From: an uncultured Sphingopyxis sp.
GTDB taxonomy: Bacteria > Pseudomonadota > Alphaproteobacteria > Sphingomonadales > Sphingomonadaceae
Direction of reading: 5' to 3'
Length of the DNA: 51,687 bases
Assembly: GCA_937873425.1 (NCBI GenBank)
Contig: CALMYE010000114.1
Location: 1 to 51,687 of the forward strand
This document shows positions 34,701 through 41,758 of the stretch, in pieces (within the stretch, counting starts at the first letter, position 1; every line of letters starts with the position of its first letter). The notes beneath the pieces are model-generated. The model ran no database searches. It was not told the origin of the DNA and saw only the letters and a program-made list of their open reading frames with translations. A program made the translations under genes and the position numbers.

Positions 34701-34853
34701 GCACAGCGATCCGCCGCGGTCGCCGATCGCGAAGCCGTCGCGCAGCGTCGGGTCCTGCATCGGCTGGGCCGCCGCCGGAGCGGGCTGGGCCAGCGCGAGA
34801 GCTGCCAGAATCGGCCCCAGAAGTGCCAGTGCAAACGGACGTCGAGCGGTCAT
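31749..34853 (-). CDS. Exported TPR-CHAT protein (caspase-like protease fold)
   Basis: A 1034-residue protein with signal peptide MTARRPFALALLGPILAALA to about residue 36. The start ATG 34853 has GGGGGA eight bases upstream; an upstream TTG is less likely. An N-terminal region with several Cys residues is followed by tetratricopeptide-like helical repeats (about 190-600) and a C-terminal CHAT domain (about 690-1015). Both members of the caspase-type dyad are intact: H861 in IIHFATHG and C910 in VILSACDT, with a C-terminal VIASHWPAPDD block. A secreted CHAT protein would act in the periplasm or at the surface. It is the first gene of an operon with the CHASE2 cyclase. Confidence 0.92.
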   Translation of the reverse strand: MTARRPFALALLGPILAALALAQPAPAAAQPMQDPTLRDGFAIGDRGGSLCEVQATVRDSVISGMFDRAWMILCRDASQPVGYLRMLRATPGEAQARIERGRAGTIVCTAPTACTVRDSDVQWNTRIVADGNTAYAVEGFAAYDDALRLALESVRQRRVMPGVISVATTSIGGNDGFARTLAGTIDVDRALAEGYRRNHSGDYAEAAEFFEALSRRALEEQASADIDPTEFTLNRALQRSNLGEFAEAERLFAEVEAIPTTDAVQLRLRRNFRAIDALNQRDYDRAAALLGTPIPPLTSAVTVEGTAVTLTPEIVAGVNSGHSSRAVRQSDDRERLTPLERAQIIDAQAVHLLGTVERLRGNPQAAKAAQVKGLTDAIAVREGRVTSIVRLRSQMLGELALAEEAAGDVGAADARFLESVAALAVEYPETHALASARARYAAFLTRHGREAEALDIYRGVVAALAGSQRSTTGMANMMAPYYRLLADRAATDRTALDDFFVASQLQVRPGVADTQAVLARELSSGSSEGARLFRQATTLNRDIERARIEDARLAQLPASAEIAALRADLKTRLDNLAFQQAETVARLSDFPQYRVVAPGKLDLPELQQALRADEAYLKMLVVGDAVYAMLIEPGGAQLWRAGLSARELDTAVDGLRATISVVESGRRVTYPFDATMAHDLYTRLFGPVAARLPGVAHLIFEPDGAMLRLPINLLVVADTGLAEYEDKLLDPEADAFDMRRIAWLGRTTRPSTAVSALAFRNARQAAPSNAANQYFGLGENQPVGDVLPSLGTRGAAGGVDESCLWDLGQWNRPISADELVTARSAMGGAAGALLTGGAFTDTAVKARGDLGDYRIIHFATHGLVTAPRPSCPARPALVTSFGDGDSDGLLTFQEIYDLKINADLVILSACDTAGAASVSATREAGLASGGGNALDGLVRAFIGAGGRSVIASHWPAPDDYDATKRLIGGLFAARQGESVADALWTAQVRLMDDRQTSHPFYWAGFAIIGDGGQALLHGGTAAAAAGETAGRAAR

Positions 34854-35065
34854 TGTCGCAATCCCCCAAACCAAGCGTCAGCGCGCCCTGCCCGCCCTTC
34901 GGCGGCAAGGCGCAATCTTCGTTGCTGCGGTACGACCCAATTCCCGTCGCGGCCGACCCTAAACCCTTCGCCTGCAAAAGGGAAGTGACCTGCGGCACAG
35001 GCGCCTTGCGCCGCATCGCCGGGCAACCTATCTGCGAGGGACAGGGCAACGCCGAAGAGGAAGAG

Positions 35066-35389
35066 ATGAGCACATTCGACGACCGCGAAAAGGCTTTCGA
35101 GGCGAAATTCGCCCGCGATCAGGAGGTGCAGTTCCGCATCACCGCGCGCCGCAACCGGCTGGTCGGCGAATGGGCGGCGCAGCGCATGGGGCTGACGCCC
35201 GAGGAGACCGACGCCTATGCCAAGGCGGTCGTGCAGGCCGATTTCGAGGAAGCGGGCGACGAGGACGTGATTCGCAAGCTCGTCGGCGACCTGACCGCCG
35301 CGGGGGTCGAGATCGGCGATGCCGAGATTCGCGAGGCGCTGGGCGAGAAGGCGGTCGAGGCGCGCCGCCAGTTCATCGACAGCCTGTAA
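35066..35389 (+). CDS. DUF1476 protein (F1-ATPase zeta-type inhibitor family)
   Basis: A 107-residue, largely helical and acidic protein. MSTFDDREKAFEAKFARDQE, RRNRLVGEWAAQRMGL and the segment VVQADFEEAGDEDVIRKLVG are characteristic of DUF1476. In Paracoccus the member is the zeta subunit, which inhibits ATP hydrolysis by the F1Fo-ATP synthase through its N-terminal segment. ATG 35066 follows GAGGAAGAG. Conservation of inhibition in this lineage is not certain, since zeta function varies among alphaproteobacteria. It precedes bolA and glutaredoxin genes in the same orientation. Confidence 0.92.
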   Translation: MSTFDDREKAFEAKFARDQEVQFRITARRNRLVGEWAAQRMGLTPEETDAYAKAVVQADFEEAGDEDVIRKLVGDLTAAGVEIGDAEIREALGEKAVEARRQFIDSL

Positions 35390-35400
35390 GGGCGCGCGCG

Positions 35401-35634
35401 ATGGGCATGGCCGAATCCGAATTGCGGGCGATGATCGTCGCGGCCTTTCCCGATGCCGAGGTGACGATCACCGATCTGGCCGGCGACGAGGATCATTATG
35501 CCGCGCATGTCGTCAGCGCCGCCTTTCGCGGCATGACCCGCGTCGCGCAGCACAAGGCGGTCTATGCCGCGCTCGGCGGGCGCATGGGCGGCGTGCTTCA
35601 TGCCTTGCAATTGACCACCGCCGTCCCTTCATAG
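35401..35634 (+). CDS. bolA: BolA/IbaG family protein
   Basis: A 77-residue class-II-KH-like BolA-family protein. The conserved block is FRGMTRVAQHKAVYAALGG, with the His that helps coordinate a [2Fe-2S] cluster when paired with a CGFS glutaredoxin. The preceding DEDHYAAHVVS segment also fits. An alternative start is ATG 35407. The gene is 51 bases upstream of a CGFS glutaredoxin gene, the known physical partner. A role in Fe-S cluster trafficking or iron sensing is inferred. Confidence 0.93.
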   Translation: MGMAESELRAMIVAAFPDAEVTITDLAGDEDHYAAHVVSAAFRGMTRVAQHKAVYAALGGRMGGVLHALQLTTAVPS

Positions 35635-35684
35635 GGACGAGAAGGATTTTCCGGACGCAAGCCGCGCCCCGACGGAGACAAGAC

Positions 35685-36017
35685 ATGACCGACACAACCG
35701 CCCATGATCGTATCGCCGCGCTGGTCGCCGACCATCCCGTGCTTCTGTTCATGAAGGGCACGCCCTTGTTCCCGCAATGCGGCTTTTCGATGCGCGCGGT
35801 GCAGTTGCTCGACCAGCTCGGCGTCGAATATGACAGCGTCGACGTGCTGCAGGACATGGAAATCCGCCAGGGCATCAAGGAATTTTCCGACTGGCCGACC
35901 ATCCCCCAGCTCTATGTGAAGGGCGAGTTCGTCGGCGGCAGCGACATCATGACCGAGATGTGGGAAGCGGGCGAACTGCACCAGCTGATGGACGGCGTCC
36001 CGACGCGGGCGGCGTAA
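35685..36017 (+). CDS. grxD: CGFS monothiol glutaredoxin (Grx4 family)
   Basis: A 110-residue monothiol glutaredoxin with active site CGFS (C32) in MKGTPLFPQCGFSMRA. The glutathione-binding features WPTIPQLYVKGEFVGGSDIM are present. Such proteins bind a [2Fe-2S] cluster with glutathione and pass it to targets, often together with BolA, whose gene lies immediately upstream. Length is normal. Naming follows E. coli GrxD by family. Confidence 0.96.
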   Translation: MTDTTAHDRIAALVADHPVLLFMKGTPLFPQCGFSMRAVQLLDQLGVEYDSVDVLQDMEIRQGIKEFSDWPTIPQLYVKGEFVGGSDIMTEMWEAGELHQLMDGVPTRAA

Positions 36018-36036
36018 AGGTCGAGCCAGCACCATC

Positions 36037-36132
36037 CCCCTCCCTTCCAGGGAGGGGTTAGGGGTTCGATAGGGCCGTTTCCTGAAACCAAAAGCGTCCG
36101 GGGGGCGGGGCCTTTCGGCCGCTCCGCCCCCC
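36037..36132. repeat. Two strong hairpins after the glutaredoxin gene
   Basis: CCCTCCCT-TCC-AGGGAGGG lies at 36037-36057, 20 bp after the glutaredoxin stop, and could end transcription. A second, very G-rich stem-loop pairs GGGGGGCGG (36100-36108) with CCGCCCCCC (36124-36132). The rest of the 418-bp gap up to 36435 holds G-rich DNA without a gene, then the blaI-type promoter region. Confidence 0.55.
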
Positions 36133-36383
36133 GTCGGCTCGGGGGCAAGTGGGGATTTCCCGGTGGGGGCGAGGGGTGCCGGGGACCAGACCGATACCCC
36201 CCGCCGCTCCTTTGAGCGGAACACTCGGGAACATCCGATACCATACAATTGCCGTGCCATTTCGGCGGCACCCCGCTTTTCGGCGGCACACGCTGGTTAG
36301 CGATTCCTTACCGGCCGCGCGGGGTGTCAAAAAAACCGACACGCCGCACCCTGCATCCCGTTCAGCCAGCGTTCAGCCAATCG

Positions 36384-36398
36384 ACTACATTTGTAATC
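36384..36398. promoter_or_regulatory. Predicted BlaI-type operator
   Basis: CTACATTTGTAAT contains the TACA-N2-TGTA dyad at 36386-36395 that BlaI/MecI repressors recognise. It lies about 40 bp before the ATG of the BlaI-type regulator gene, in the only AT-rich part of the gap. This is consistent with autoregulation of the regulator-peptidase pair. Confidence 0.6.
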
Positions 36399-36435
36399 GT
36401 GTTGCAGACATGAAGCCGAAGGGAGGGGTTCCGCC

Positions 36436-36804
36436 ATGGCCGAACGCGCAAGCGAATCCGAAATGCAGGTACTCTCCGCGCTGTGGGAGGAATCCCCGCA
36501 GACCGCGGCCGACCTTGCCGGGACAGTGGGCACCGCCAACGGCTGGACGCTGGCTACCGTCAAGACCCTGCTCGCGCGCCTCGTCCAGAAGGGCGCGGTG
36601 ACCGCCGAGGCCGAAGGACGGCGTTATCTCTATCGCCCCGCGGTCGCGCGCGCCGATGCGGTGGGTGAGGAATCGCAGCGCTTCGTCGATCGCCTGTTCG
36701 GCGGCCGCGTCAGCCCGCTGATCGCGCATCTCGCCGAGCGCGAGGCGCTGTCCGACACCGACATCGCCGAGATCGAGGCGCTGCTGCGGAGGCTCAAGTC
36801 ATGA
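36436..36804 (+). CDS. BlaI/MecI/CopY-family transcriptional repressor
   Basis: A 122-residue winged-helix regulator: ESEMQVLSALWEESPQTAAD, the recognition-helix region WTLATVKTLLARLVQKG, then EGRRYLYRPAVAR and a dimerisation tail. Repressors of this family are inactivated by cleavage through a partner M56 membrane peptidase, which is encoded next with an ATGA overlap. ATG 36436 has GGAGGG a few bases upstream. No beta-lactamase gene is nearby, so the inducer and targets are unknown. Confidence 0.95.
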   Translation: MAERASESEMQVLSALWEESPQTAADLAGTVGTANGWTLATVKTLLARLVQKGAVTAEAEGRRYLYRPAVARADAVGEESQRFVDRLFGGRVSPLIAHLAEREALSDTDIAEIEALLRRLKS

Positions 36805-38507
36805 GCGCCGCCATGCTGCTCCAGGCGTGGGGCGACACGCTCGTCACCACCGCCGCGCTCGTCCTGGCGATCCTCGTCATCCGCAAGCCCTTCGCGCGCC
36901 ATTTCGGCCCGCGCCTCGCCTATGCGCTGTGGGCGGTGCCGGCGCTTCGGCTGCTCCTGCCGCCGCTGCCCTTCGCCGATCCGGTTCCGGCGGAGGCGGT
37001 CGCCGTGGCGCAGCCCGGCGCCGAACTCGTCTATCTGCTGCCGGCCGACTGGCCCGAGGCGGCACCCGCCGCCGCCGTCCCGCTCTGGTCGTTCGCCGAC
37101 CTGCTGCCGTTCCTCTTCGCGGTCTGGGTGGTGGGGCTCGTCGCGGTGCTCGCCGCCGCGCTGCTCGCGCACCGCCGGTTCCGCCGCGAGGTGCTGACCG
37201 AAGCGGTCGCGCTCGAACCGATCGGCACGATCCGGCTGGTGATGAGCGAAGCGGTCGACGGCCCCGTCGCCTTCGGCCTGTGGCGCCGCTATGTCGCGGT
37301 GCCGCGCGATTTCTTCGCGCGCTATGCGGCCGAGGAGCGCGCGCTGGCGATCGATCACGAACTGGCGCACCACCGCCATTTCGACCTCTGGGCCAATGCC
37401 GCGGCGCTGCTGCTGCTCGCGGTGCAATGGTTCAACCCCTTCGCCTGGCGCGCGATCCGCGCCTTTCGTTTCGACCAGGAGGCCGCGTGCGACGCGCGGG
37501 TGCTGACGATGGAAGACGCGGCGGCGCGCAGCGAGCGCACCGCCCGCTATGCGACCGCGATCGCCAAGGCGGCGGTCGGCTCGCGCCTGTCGCTCGCCGC
37601 GCCGATGGCGGTCCACGACAATTTGCAGGAGAGACTGACGATGCTGATGCGGCAGGATATTTCGAGGGAGCGCGGCCTCGTCGGCCGGCTGCTGGTCGGC
37701 GGGACGGCGCTCGCCGTGCTGGCGACGACCGCGACGCTGGTGCCCGCGGGCATCGCGACCGCCAAGGCGCAATCGGGCGAGCTTGCCGCGCCCCCGGCGC
37801 CGCCTGCACCGCCGGCCGATCCCGATGCGCCGCCGCCCGCCGTGGAGCGCAAGGAACAGCGGATCATGATCGTCACCACCGGCGGCGAGACGAGCGAAAC
37901 CGTGTCCGAAGACGGCAAGACGCGCGAGGTGACGCGCATCGTCGTCCGCAATGGCGAGCAGGTGGACGGCAAGGGCAAGGTGATGGTTTTCGCGCCCGGC
38001 GCCCCTGACGGTGCCGCGCCCCACGCGCGCCGCTTCGAATTGCGCATGCCGGGCACCCTGTCGCGCGATGACATCCTCGCGACGCTCAGGGAACAGGGCG
38101 TCACCGGCAAGCGCGCCGAGGCGATCGCCGACAAGCTGGAGGCGAAGCGCAAGGAAGGCTTCCGCACCGCGCTCGCGCCGATGCCGCCGATTCCCCCGAT
38201 CCCGCCCGTTCCGCCGATGAACTGGTCGGCGATCGACGGCAAGAGCTTCGCCATCGCGCACTGCGCGAAGGGCGAGGTGCCGATCGTCGATCGCGAAGAC
38301 AGGGACGGCAATCAGCGCAACCGCGTGATGATGCTGCGCTGCGGTGACGGCGGCCTCGACAAGGCCGCGCAGGCGGCCGCGCTGAAAAAGGCGCGCGACC
38401 GCTTCGCGCAGGGCGAGGCGTCGAAGCGCATGTCCGACGATATTCGCGCCAAGGTCGTCGCCGACCTCGACAAGGCGATCGCCGAGCTCGAGAAGGCGGG
38501 CGACTGA
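36801..38507 (+). CDS. M56 (BlaR1-like) membrane metallopeptidase
   Basis: A 568-residue protein with helices near 14-28, 36-53 and 100-123 and a further one near 290-315. The zinc site is HELAH at 186-190 with E226 in FDQEAACD as the likely third ligand; this is the cytoplasm-facing gluzincin of BlaR1 proteins. The C-terminal half (about 320-568) has no penicillin-binding domain. It contains proline-rich linkers (APPAPPAPPADPDAPPP and MPPIPPIPPVPP) and a charged helical end. It therefore probably senses something other than beta-lactams. The start overlaps the repressor gene stop, as expected for a two-gene signalling unit. Confidence 0.92.
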   Translation: MSAAMLLQAWGDTLVTTAALVLAILVIRKPFARHFGPRLAYALWAVPALRLLLPPLPFADPVPAEAVAVAQPGAELVYLLPADWPEAAPAAAVPLWSFADLLPFLFAVWVVGLVAVLAAALLAHRRFRREVLTEAVALEPIGTIRLVMSEAVDGPVAFGLWRRYVAVPRDFFARYAAEERALAIDHELAHHRHFDLWANAAALLLLAVQWFNPFAWRAIRAFRFDQEAACDARVLTMEDAAARSERTARYATAIAKAAVGSRLSLAAPMAVHDNLQERLTMLMRQDISRERGLVGRLLVGGTALAVLATTATLVPAGIATAKAQSGELAAPPAPPAPPADPDAPPPAVERKEQRIMIVTTGGETSETVSEDGKTREVTRIVVRNGEQVDGKGKVMVFAPGAPDGAAPHARRFELRMPGTLSRDDILATLREQGVTGKRAEAIADKLEAKRKEGFRTALAPMPPIPPIPPVPPMNWSAIDGKSFAIAHCAKGEVPIVDREDRDGNQRNRVMMLRCGDGGLDKAAQAAALKKARDRFAQGEASKRMSDDIRAKVVADLDKAIAELEKAGD

Positions 38508-38564
38508 GCGATCTTCCCGTCGCGGGCGCTCCCTCCCCGGTGGGCGTTCGCGGCAGGGGCGGGG

Positions 38565-38592
38565 AAAGGGAGCGGGCAACCGCTCCCTTTTT
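38565..38592. terminator. Bidirectional rho-independent terminator
   Basis: AAAGGGAGCGG-GCAA-CCGCTCCCTTT forms an 11-bp stem with a four-base loop, followed by two further T residues. It lies between the convergent M56 peptidase and PilZ genes. The A-tract on the other side lets it work in both directions. Confidence 0.85.
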
Positions 38593-38614
38593 CATGCGCA
38601 ACCGTTCGCGTCGT

Positions 38615-38986
38615 TTAGCTCAACCCGCGCCGTCCGAAACTCGCCGGCCGCATGCTGCGGAACACCTGCGCCGGTTCGCTCGGCCAGGCGCTGCGCGCGC
38701 GTTCGAGCGCGTTGTAGAGCGGGCCGTCATTGAGCTCATAGGGGAAGCGCACGCCCATGCGGTCGACCTCCGCCCACATGACGATCGCATAGGTGGTCTG
38801 GCCCGCATATTGGATCTCGCAGCGCGAGCGCACCGGCAGGATCACGCCGCCCTCGATCCGCGCGCCGCCTTCCGACAGGTCGGTGATGCGGCCCTCGATA
38901 TAGTTGAGCACGCCGTTGACGGTGACGTCGATCGACACGGAAGTGCGCACATGCTGGCGCGGGCGGGGAGAGGGCGTGGTGGTCAT
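38615..38986 (-). CDS. PilZ-domain protein
   Basis: A 123-residue single-domain protein with both c-di-GMP-binding signatures of PilZ: the RQHVR (RxxxR) motif near the N-terminus and DLSEGGARIEGG (D/NxSxxG). The beta-barrel strand pattern follows (SRCEIQYAGQTTYAIVMWAE and MGVRFPY). It should bind c-di-GMP and act on an unknown partner. No secretion or polysaccharide gene adjoins it. A GGDEF-EAL-PilZ protein is encoded about 6 kb away. Confidence 0.93.
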   Translation of the reverse strand: MTTTPSPRPRQHVRTSVSIDVTVNGVLNYIEGRITDLSEGGARIEGGVILPVRSRCEIQYAGQTTYAIVMWAEVDRMGVRFPYELNDGPLYNALERARSAWPSEPAQVFRSMRPASFGRRGLS

Positions 38987-39157
38987 GTGGCGACGCTAAG
39001 GCAGATATGGTAAATTTTCCGGTAACGATGGGTGCCTGTTCGGCCGGCATGGAATGGCGGGCGAAAAAGCCTTTCCTAAAATCCCCTGCCATGCTTCACC
39101 CTGATCGATGAAGCACACGCCTCTTCTTTCCACCGGATTTTCCGTCTCGCCGCCATC

Positions 39158-39224
39158 GCCGCTTAAAGCCACAAAGGACTCATTTCCGGCCCGCGTGTCC
39201 GTGTCTTTTGTGGCTTTAAGCGGC
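39158..39224. repeat. Perfect 18-bp inverted repeat in the gap before lysK
   Basis: GCCGCTTAAAGCCACAAA (39158-39175) is mirrored exactly at 39207-39224, with a 31-base spacer that contains a weaker inner dyad. The repeat lies in the 384-bp gap between the divergent PilZ and lysyl-tRNA synthetase genes, about 145 bp before the lysK start. It does not resemble the G+C-rich REP families of the window. It could be a terminator-like RNA hairpin, a protein-binding dyad or a repeat element. Confidence 0.65.
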
Positions 39225-39370
39225 TTCGGCGCTATCCCGCCGGTTCGGTCCCGGCCGGGCGGATACACCGAATCCACAGTGAAGTTCGGCGGATTTCCGC
39301 GCCCCCGCCATTCCGCTCAGTCGCGCCGGGCGCGCAAATTTAGCCTTTCGCCCCGCCGCCGCTTGCCGCT

Positions 39371-40984
39371 ATGGCGCGCGCCATGACCGACCTGCATCTT
39401 CATCCGTCGCTGCGCATCCCTGCGCAAACGTCCAAGGCCTGGCCGTTCGAGGAAGCGCGCAAGCTGGTCAAACGCTATCCCGAAGGCAAGCCGGGCGGCG
39501 AACCGATACTGTTCGAGACCGGCTACGGCCCCTCGGGCCTGCCGCATATCGGGACGTTCAACGAGGTGCTGCGCACGACGATGGTGCGCCGTGCCTATGA
39601 AACGCTGACAGGTGGCGCGCCGACGCGGCTGGTCGCGTTCAGCGACGACATGGACGGGCTGCGCAAGGTGCCCGACAATGTGCCGAACGGCGACATGCTG
39701 CGCGAATATCTCGGCAAGCCGCTGACCGCCATCCCCGATCCGTTCGGCAAATATGAAAGTTTCGCGCATCACAACAATGCGATGCTGCGCGACTTTCTCG
39801 ACCGTTTCGGCTTCGATTACGAGTTCGTCAGCTCGACCGAGCGTTACCGGTCGGGCGCGTTCGACGCGGCGCTGAGGAATGTCCTGCGCCACAATCAGGA
39901 CATTCTCGACATCATGCTGCCGACGCTGCGCGCCGAGCGCGCCGCGACCTATTCGCCCATCCTGCCGGTCAGTCCGAAGTCGGGCATCGTGCTGCAGGTG
40001 CCGGTGACCGTCGTCGATGCCGACGCCGGCCTCGTCTCGTTCGAGGACGAGGGCGAGACGATCACGCATTCCATCCTGTCCGGCGGCGCCAAGCTGCAAT
40101 GGAAGGTCGACTGGGCCATGCGCTGGGTCGCGCTGGGCGTCGATTATGAGATGTACGGCAAGGATCTGACCGACAGCGGCGTCCAGTCGGGGCGGATCGC
40201 CAAGGCGCTCGGCGGGCGCAAGCCCGAGGGGCTGATCTACGAGATGTTCCTCGACGAAAAGGGCGAGAAGATTTCCAAGTCGAAGGGCAACGGCCTGTCG
40301 ATGGAGCAATGGCTGACCTATGGCAGCGAGGAGAGCCTCGCCTTCTTCGCCTATCGTGAGCCCAAGGCCGCGAAGCAACTCCACATCGGCGTCGTGCCCA
40401 AGGCGATCGACGAATATCTCCAGATGCGAGGGCATTATCCGGCGCAGGAGCCCGAGAAGAAGCTCGGCAATCCGGTGCATCATGTCCATGCCGCGCGCGG
40501 CGAGGATGTGCCGGCGACCGAATTGCCGGTGACCTTCGGCCTGCTGCTCAACCTCGTCGGGGTGATGGGCGCCGATGCGTCGAAGGAGCAGATCTGGCGT
40601 TACCTCGGCCAATATGTCGCGGGCGCCGATGCGGCGGCCTGGCCCGAGCTCGATCGGCTGATCGACAATGCGATGGCCTATAACCGCGACTATGTCGCGC
40701 CGACGCTGAACCGCCGCAAGCCGGCGGGGAGCGAGATTGCGGCGCTCCGCGAGCTCGACGAACGACTCGCCGCGCTGCCCGCCGACGCCCCCGCCGACGC
40801 GATCCAGAACATCGTCTACGAGATCGGCAAGGACGAGGCTCATGGCTTCGAAAATCTGCGCGACTGGTTCAAGGCGCTCTACGAGACCCTGCTCGGGTCG
40901 AGCGCGGGGCCGCGCATGGGCAGCTTCATCGCGCTGTTCGGGATCGACAACACGCGGCGGCTGATCGCGGAGGCATTGGCGTGA
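39371..40984 (+). CDS. lysK: Class I lysyl-tRNA synthetase
   Basis: A 537-residue class I (archaeal-type) LysRS, which many alphaproteobacteria use instead of class II LysS. The HIGH motif is HIGT at 59-62 in GPSGLPHIGTFNE, and the KMSKS motif is KISKS starting at residue 300. Other family blocks are DDMDGLRKVPDN and YGKDLTDSG. An alternative start is ATG 39383; neither has a strong ribosome site. It stands alone, with a repeat array downstream. Confidence 0.96.
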   Translation: MARAMTDLHLHPSLRIPAQTSKAWPFEEARKLVKRYPEGKPGGEPILFETGYGPSGLPHIGTFNEVLRTTMVRRAYETLTGGAPTRLVAFSDDMDGLRKVPDNVPNGDMLREYLGKPLTAIPDPFGKYESFAHHNNAMLRDFLDRFGFDYEFVSSTERYRSGAFDAALRNVLRHNQDILDIMLPTLRAERAATYSPILPVSPKSGIVLQVPVTVVDADAGLVSFEDEGETITHSILSGGAKLQWKVDWAMRWVALGVDYEMYGKDLTDSGVQSGRIAKALGGRKPEGLIYEMFLDEKGEKISKSKGNGLSMEQWLTYGSEESLAFFAYREPKAAKQLHIGVVPKAIDEYLQMRGHYPAQEPEKKLGNPVHHVHAARGEDVPATELPVTFGLLLNLVGVMGADASKEQIWRYLGQYVAGADAAAWPELDRLIDNAMAYNRDYVAPTLNRRKPAGSEIAALRELDERLAALPADAPADAIQNIVYEIGKDEAHGFENLRDWFKALYETLLGSSAGPRMGSFIALFGIDNTRRLIAEALA

Positions 40985-40990
40985 ACCAAT

Positions 40991-41122
40991 CCTCCCCGCA
41001 AGCGGGGAGGGGGACCATGCGAAGCATGGTGGAGGGGGGTGGCGTCCTGACGCGAAGTTGCGCGAGGACGCGAACCCCCTCCGTCAGCCCTGCGGGCTGC
41101 CACCTCCCCACAAGTGGGGAGG
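40991..41122. repeat. BIME-like repeat pair between lysK and the asparaginase-domain gene
   Basis: A left unit (CCTCCCCGCAAGCGGGGAGG at 40991-41010, then ACCATGCGAAGCATGGTGGAGG) faces a right unit (CCCTCCGTCAGCCCTGCGGG..., ending CCTCCCCACAAGTGGGGAGG at 41103-41122). The right unit shares a 33-base exact core with the one at 50928-50975. This is a dispersed repeat family of the genome. Confidence 0.8.
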
Positions 41123-41151
41123 AATGGCGAGGCGCATGGGAAGGGATTGAA

Positions 41152-41634
41152 ATGATCGACATCTTCACCACCGGCGGCACCATCGACAAGGTCTATTTCG
41201 ACGCGCTCAGCGAGTACCAGATCGGCCCGGCGGCGATTCCCGACATGCTGCGCGAGAATAATGTCCATGTCCCGCACCGCGTGACGCAGCTGATGCGCAA
41301 GGACAGCCTCGAACTGGACGATGCCGACCGCGCGGCGATCCGCGCCGCCGTCGCGGCGAGCGATGCGGCGCGCATCCTCGTCACCCACGGCACCGACACG
41401 ATGGTGACGACGGCGCGCGTGCTGGCTGACGTTCCGGGCAAGACGATCGTGCTGACCGGCGCGATGCAGCCCGCTTCGCTGCGCGCGAGCGACGCCGAAT
41501 TCAACGTCGGCTTCGCGCTCGCCGCGGTGCAGACGCTGCCGCCCGGCGTCCATATCGCGATGAACGGCATGATCTTCGACCCCGCCAGGACGGAGAAGGA
41601 CCGCGCGGCGGGACGCTTTCGGTCGGAGCGCTGA
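41152..41634 (+). CDS. Short asparaginase-domain protein
   Basis: A 160-residue protein equivalent to only the N-terminal domain of L-asparaginases. It has the nucleophile loop (IFTTGGTIDKVYF) and the second catalytic block (ILVTHGTDTMVTTARVL), then VLTGAMQPASLRASDAEFNVGFA. The C-terminal domain of about 150 residues found in full-length enzymes is missing, and no remnant follows. Proteins of this short form occur in other bacteria as stand-alone genes. ATG 41152 is preceded by AAGGGA. Activity is uncertain. Confidence 0.88.
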   Translation: MIDIFTTGGTIDKVYFDALSEYQIGPAAIPDMLRENNVHVPHRVTQLMRKDSLELDDADRAAIRAAVAASDAARILVTHGTDTMVTTARVLADVPGKTIVLTGAMQPASLRASDAEFNVGFALAAVQTLPPGVHIAMNGMIFDPARTEKDRAAGRFRSER

Positions 41635-41654
41635 CGCCGATTTTCTCTTCCCTG

Positions 41655-41666
41655 TGATCGAGATCA
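41655..41666. promoter_or_regulatory. CRP/FNR-family dyad upstream of the bufferin-like precursor
   Basis: TGATCGAGATCA is a perfect dyad (TGATC-GA-GATCA). With its flanks it reads TGTGA-N6-TCATG, eight of ten CRP positions, and it also contains the TGAT-N4-ATCA core of FNR/FixK sites. It lies about 95-100 bp before the precursor ATG, in the only non-coding gap there. Confidence 0.4.
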
Positions 41667-41758
41667 TGCCACTATGCCGCCGGGTCGTGTGAAAAAGACC
41701 GGGGAGCGGTGAGTCGCTGCTCCGCCTCGACTGGACAGCCAAAAGGGAAGGGACGTTC

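Noticed and set aside
31995-34988. A roughly 1000-codon open frame opposite the CHAT gene, and a similar one at 29522-31621 opposite the cyclase
   Set aside because: Both are Arg/Ala/Asp-rich shadows of well-supported genes with intact motifs on the other strand.
34984-34999. A third CRP-like site (AGTGA-N6-GCACA) between the CHAT and DUF1476 genes
   Set aside because: Only eight of ten positions match and both half-sites are imperfect; with no supporting feature it is too weak to list.
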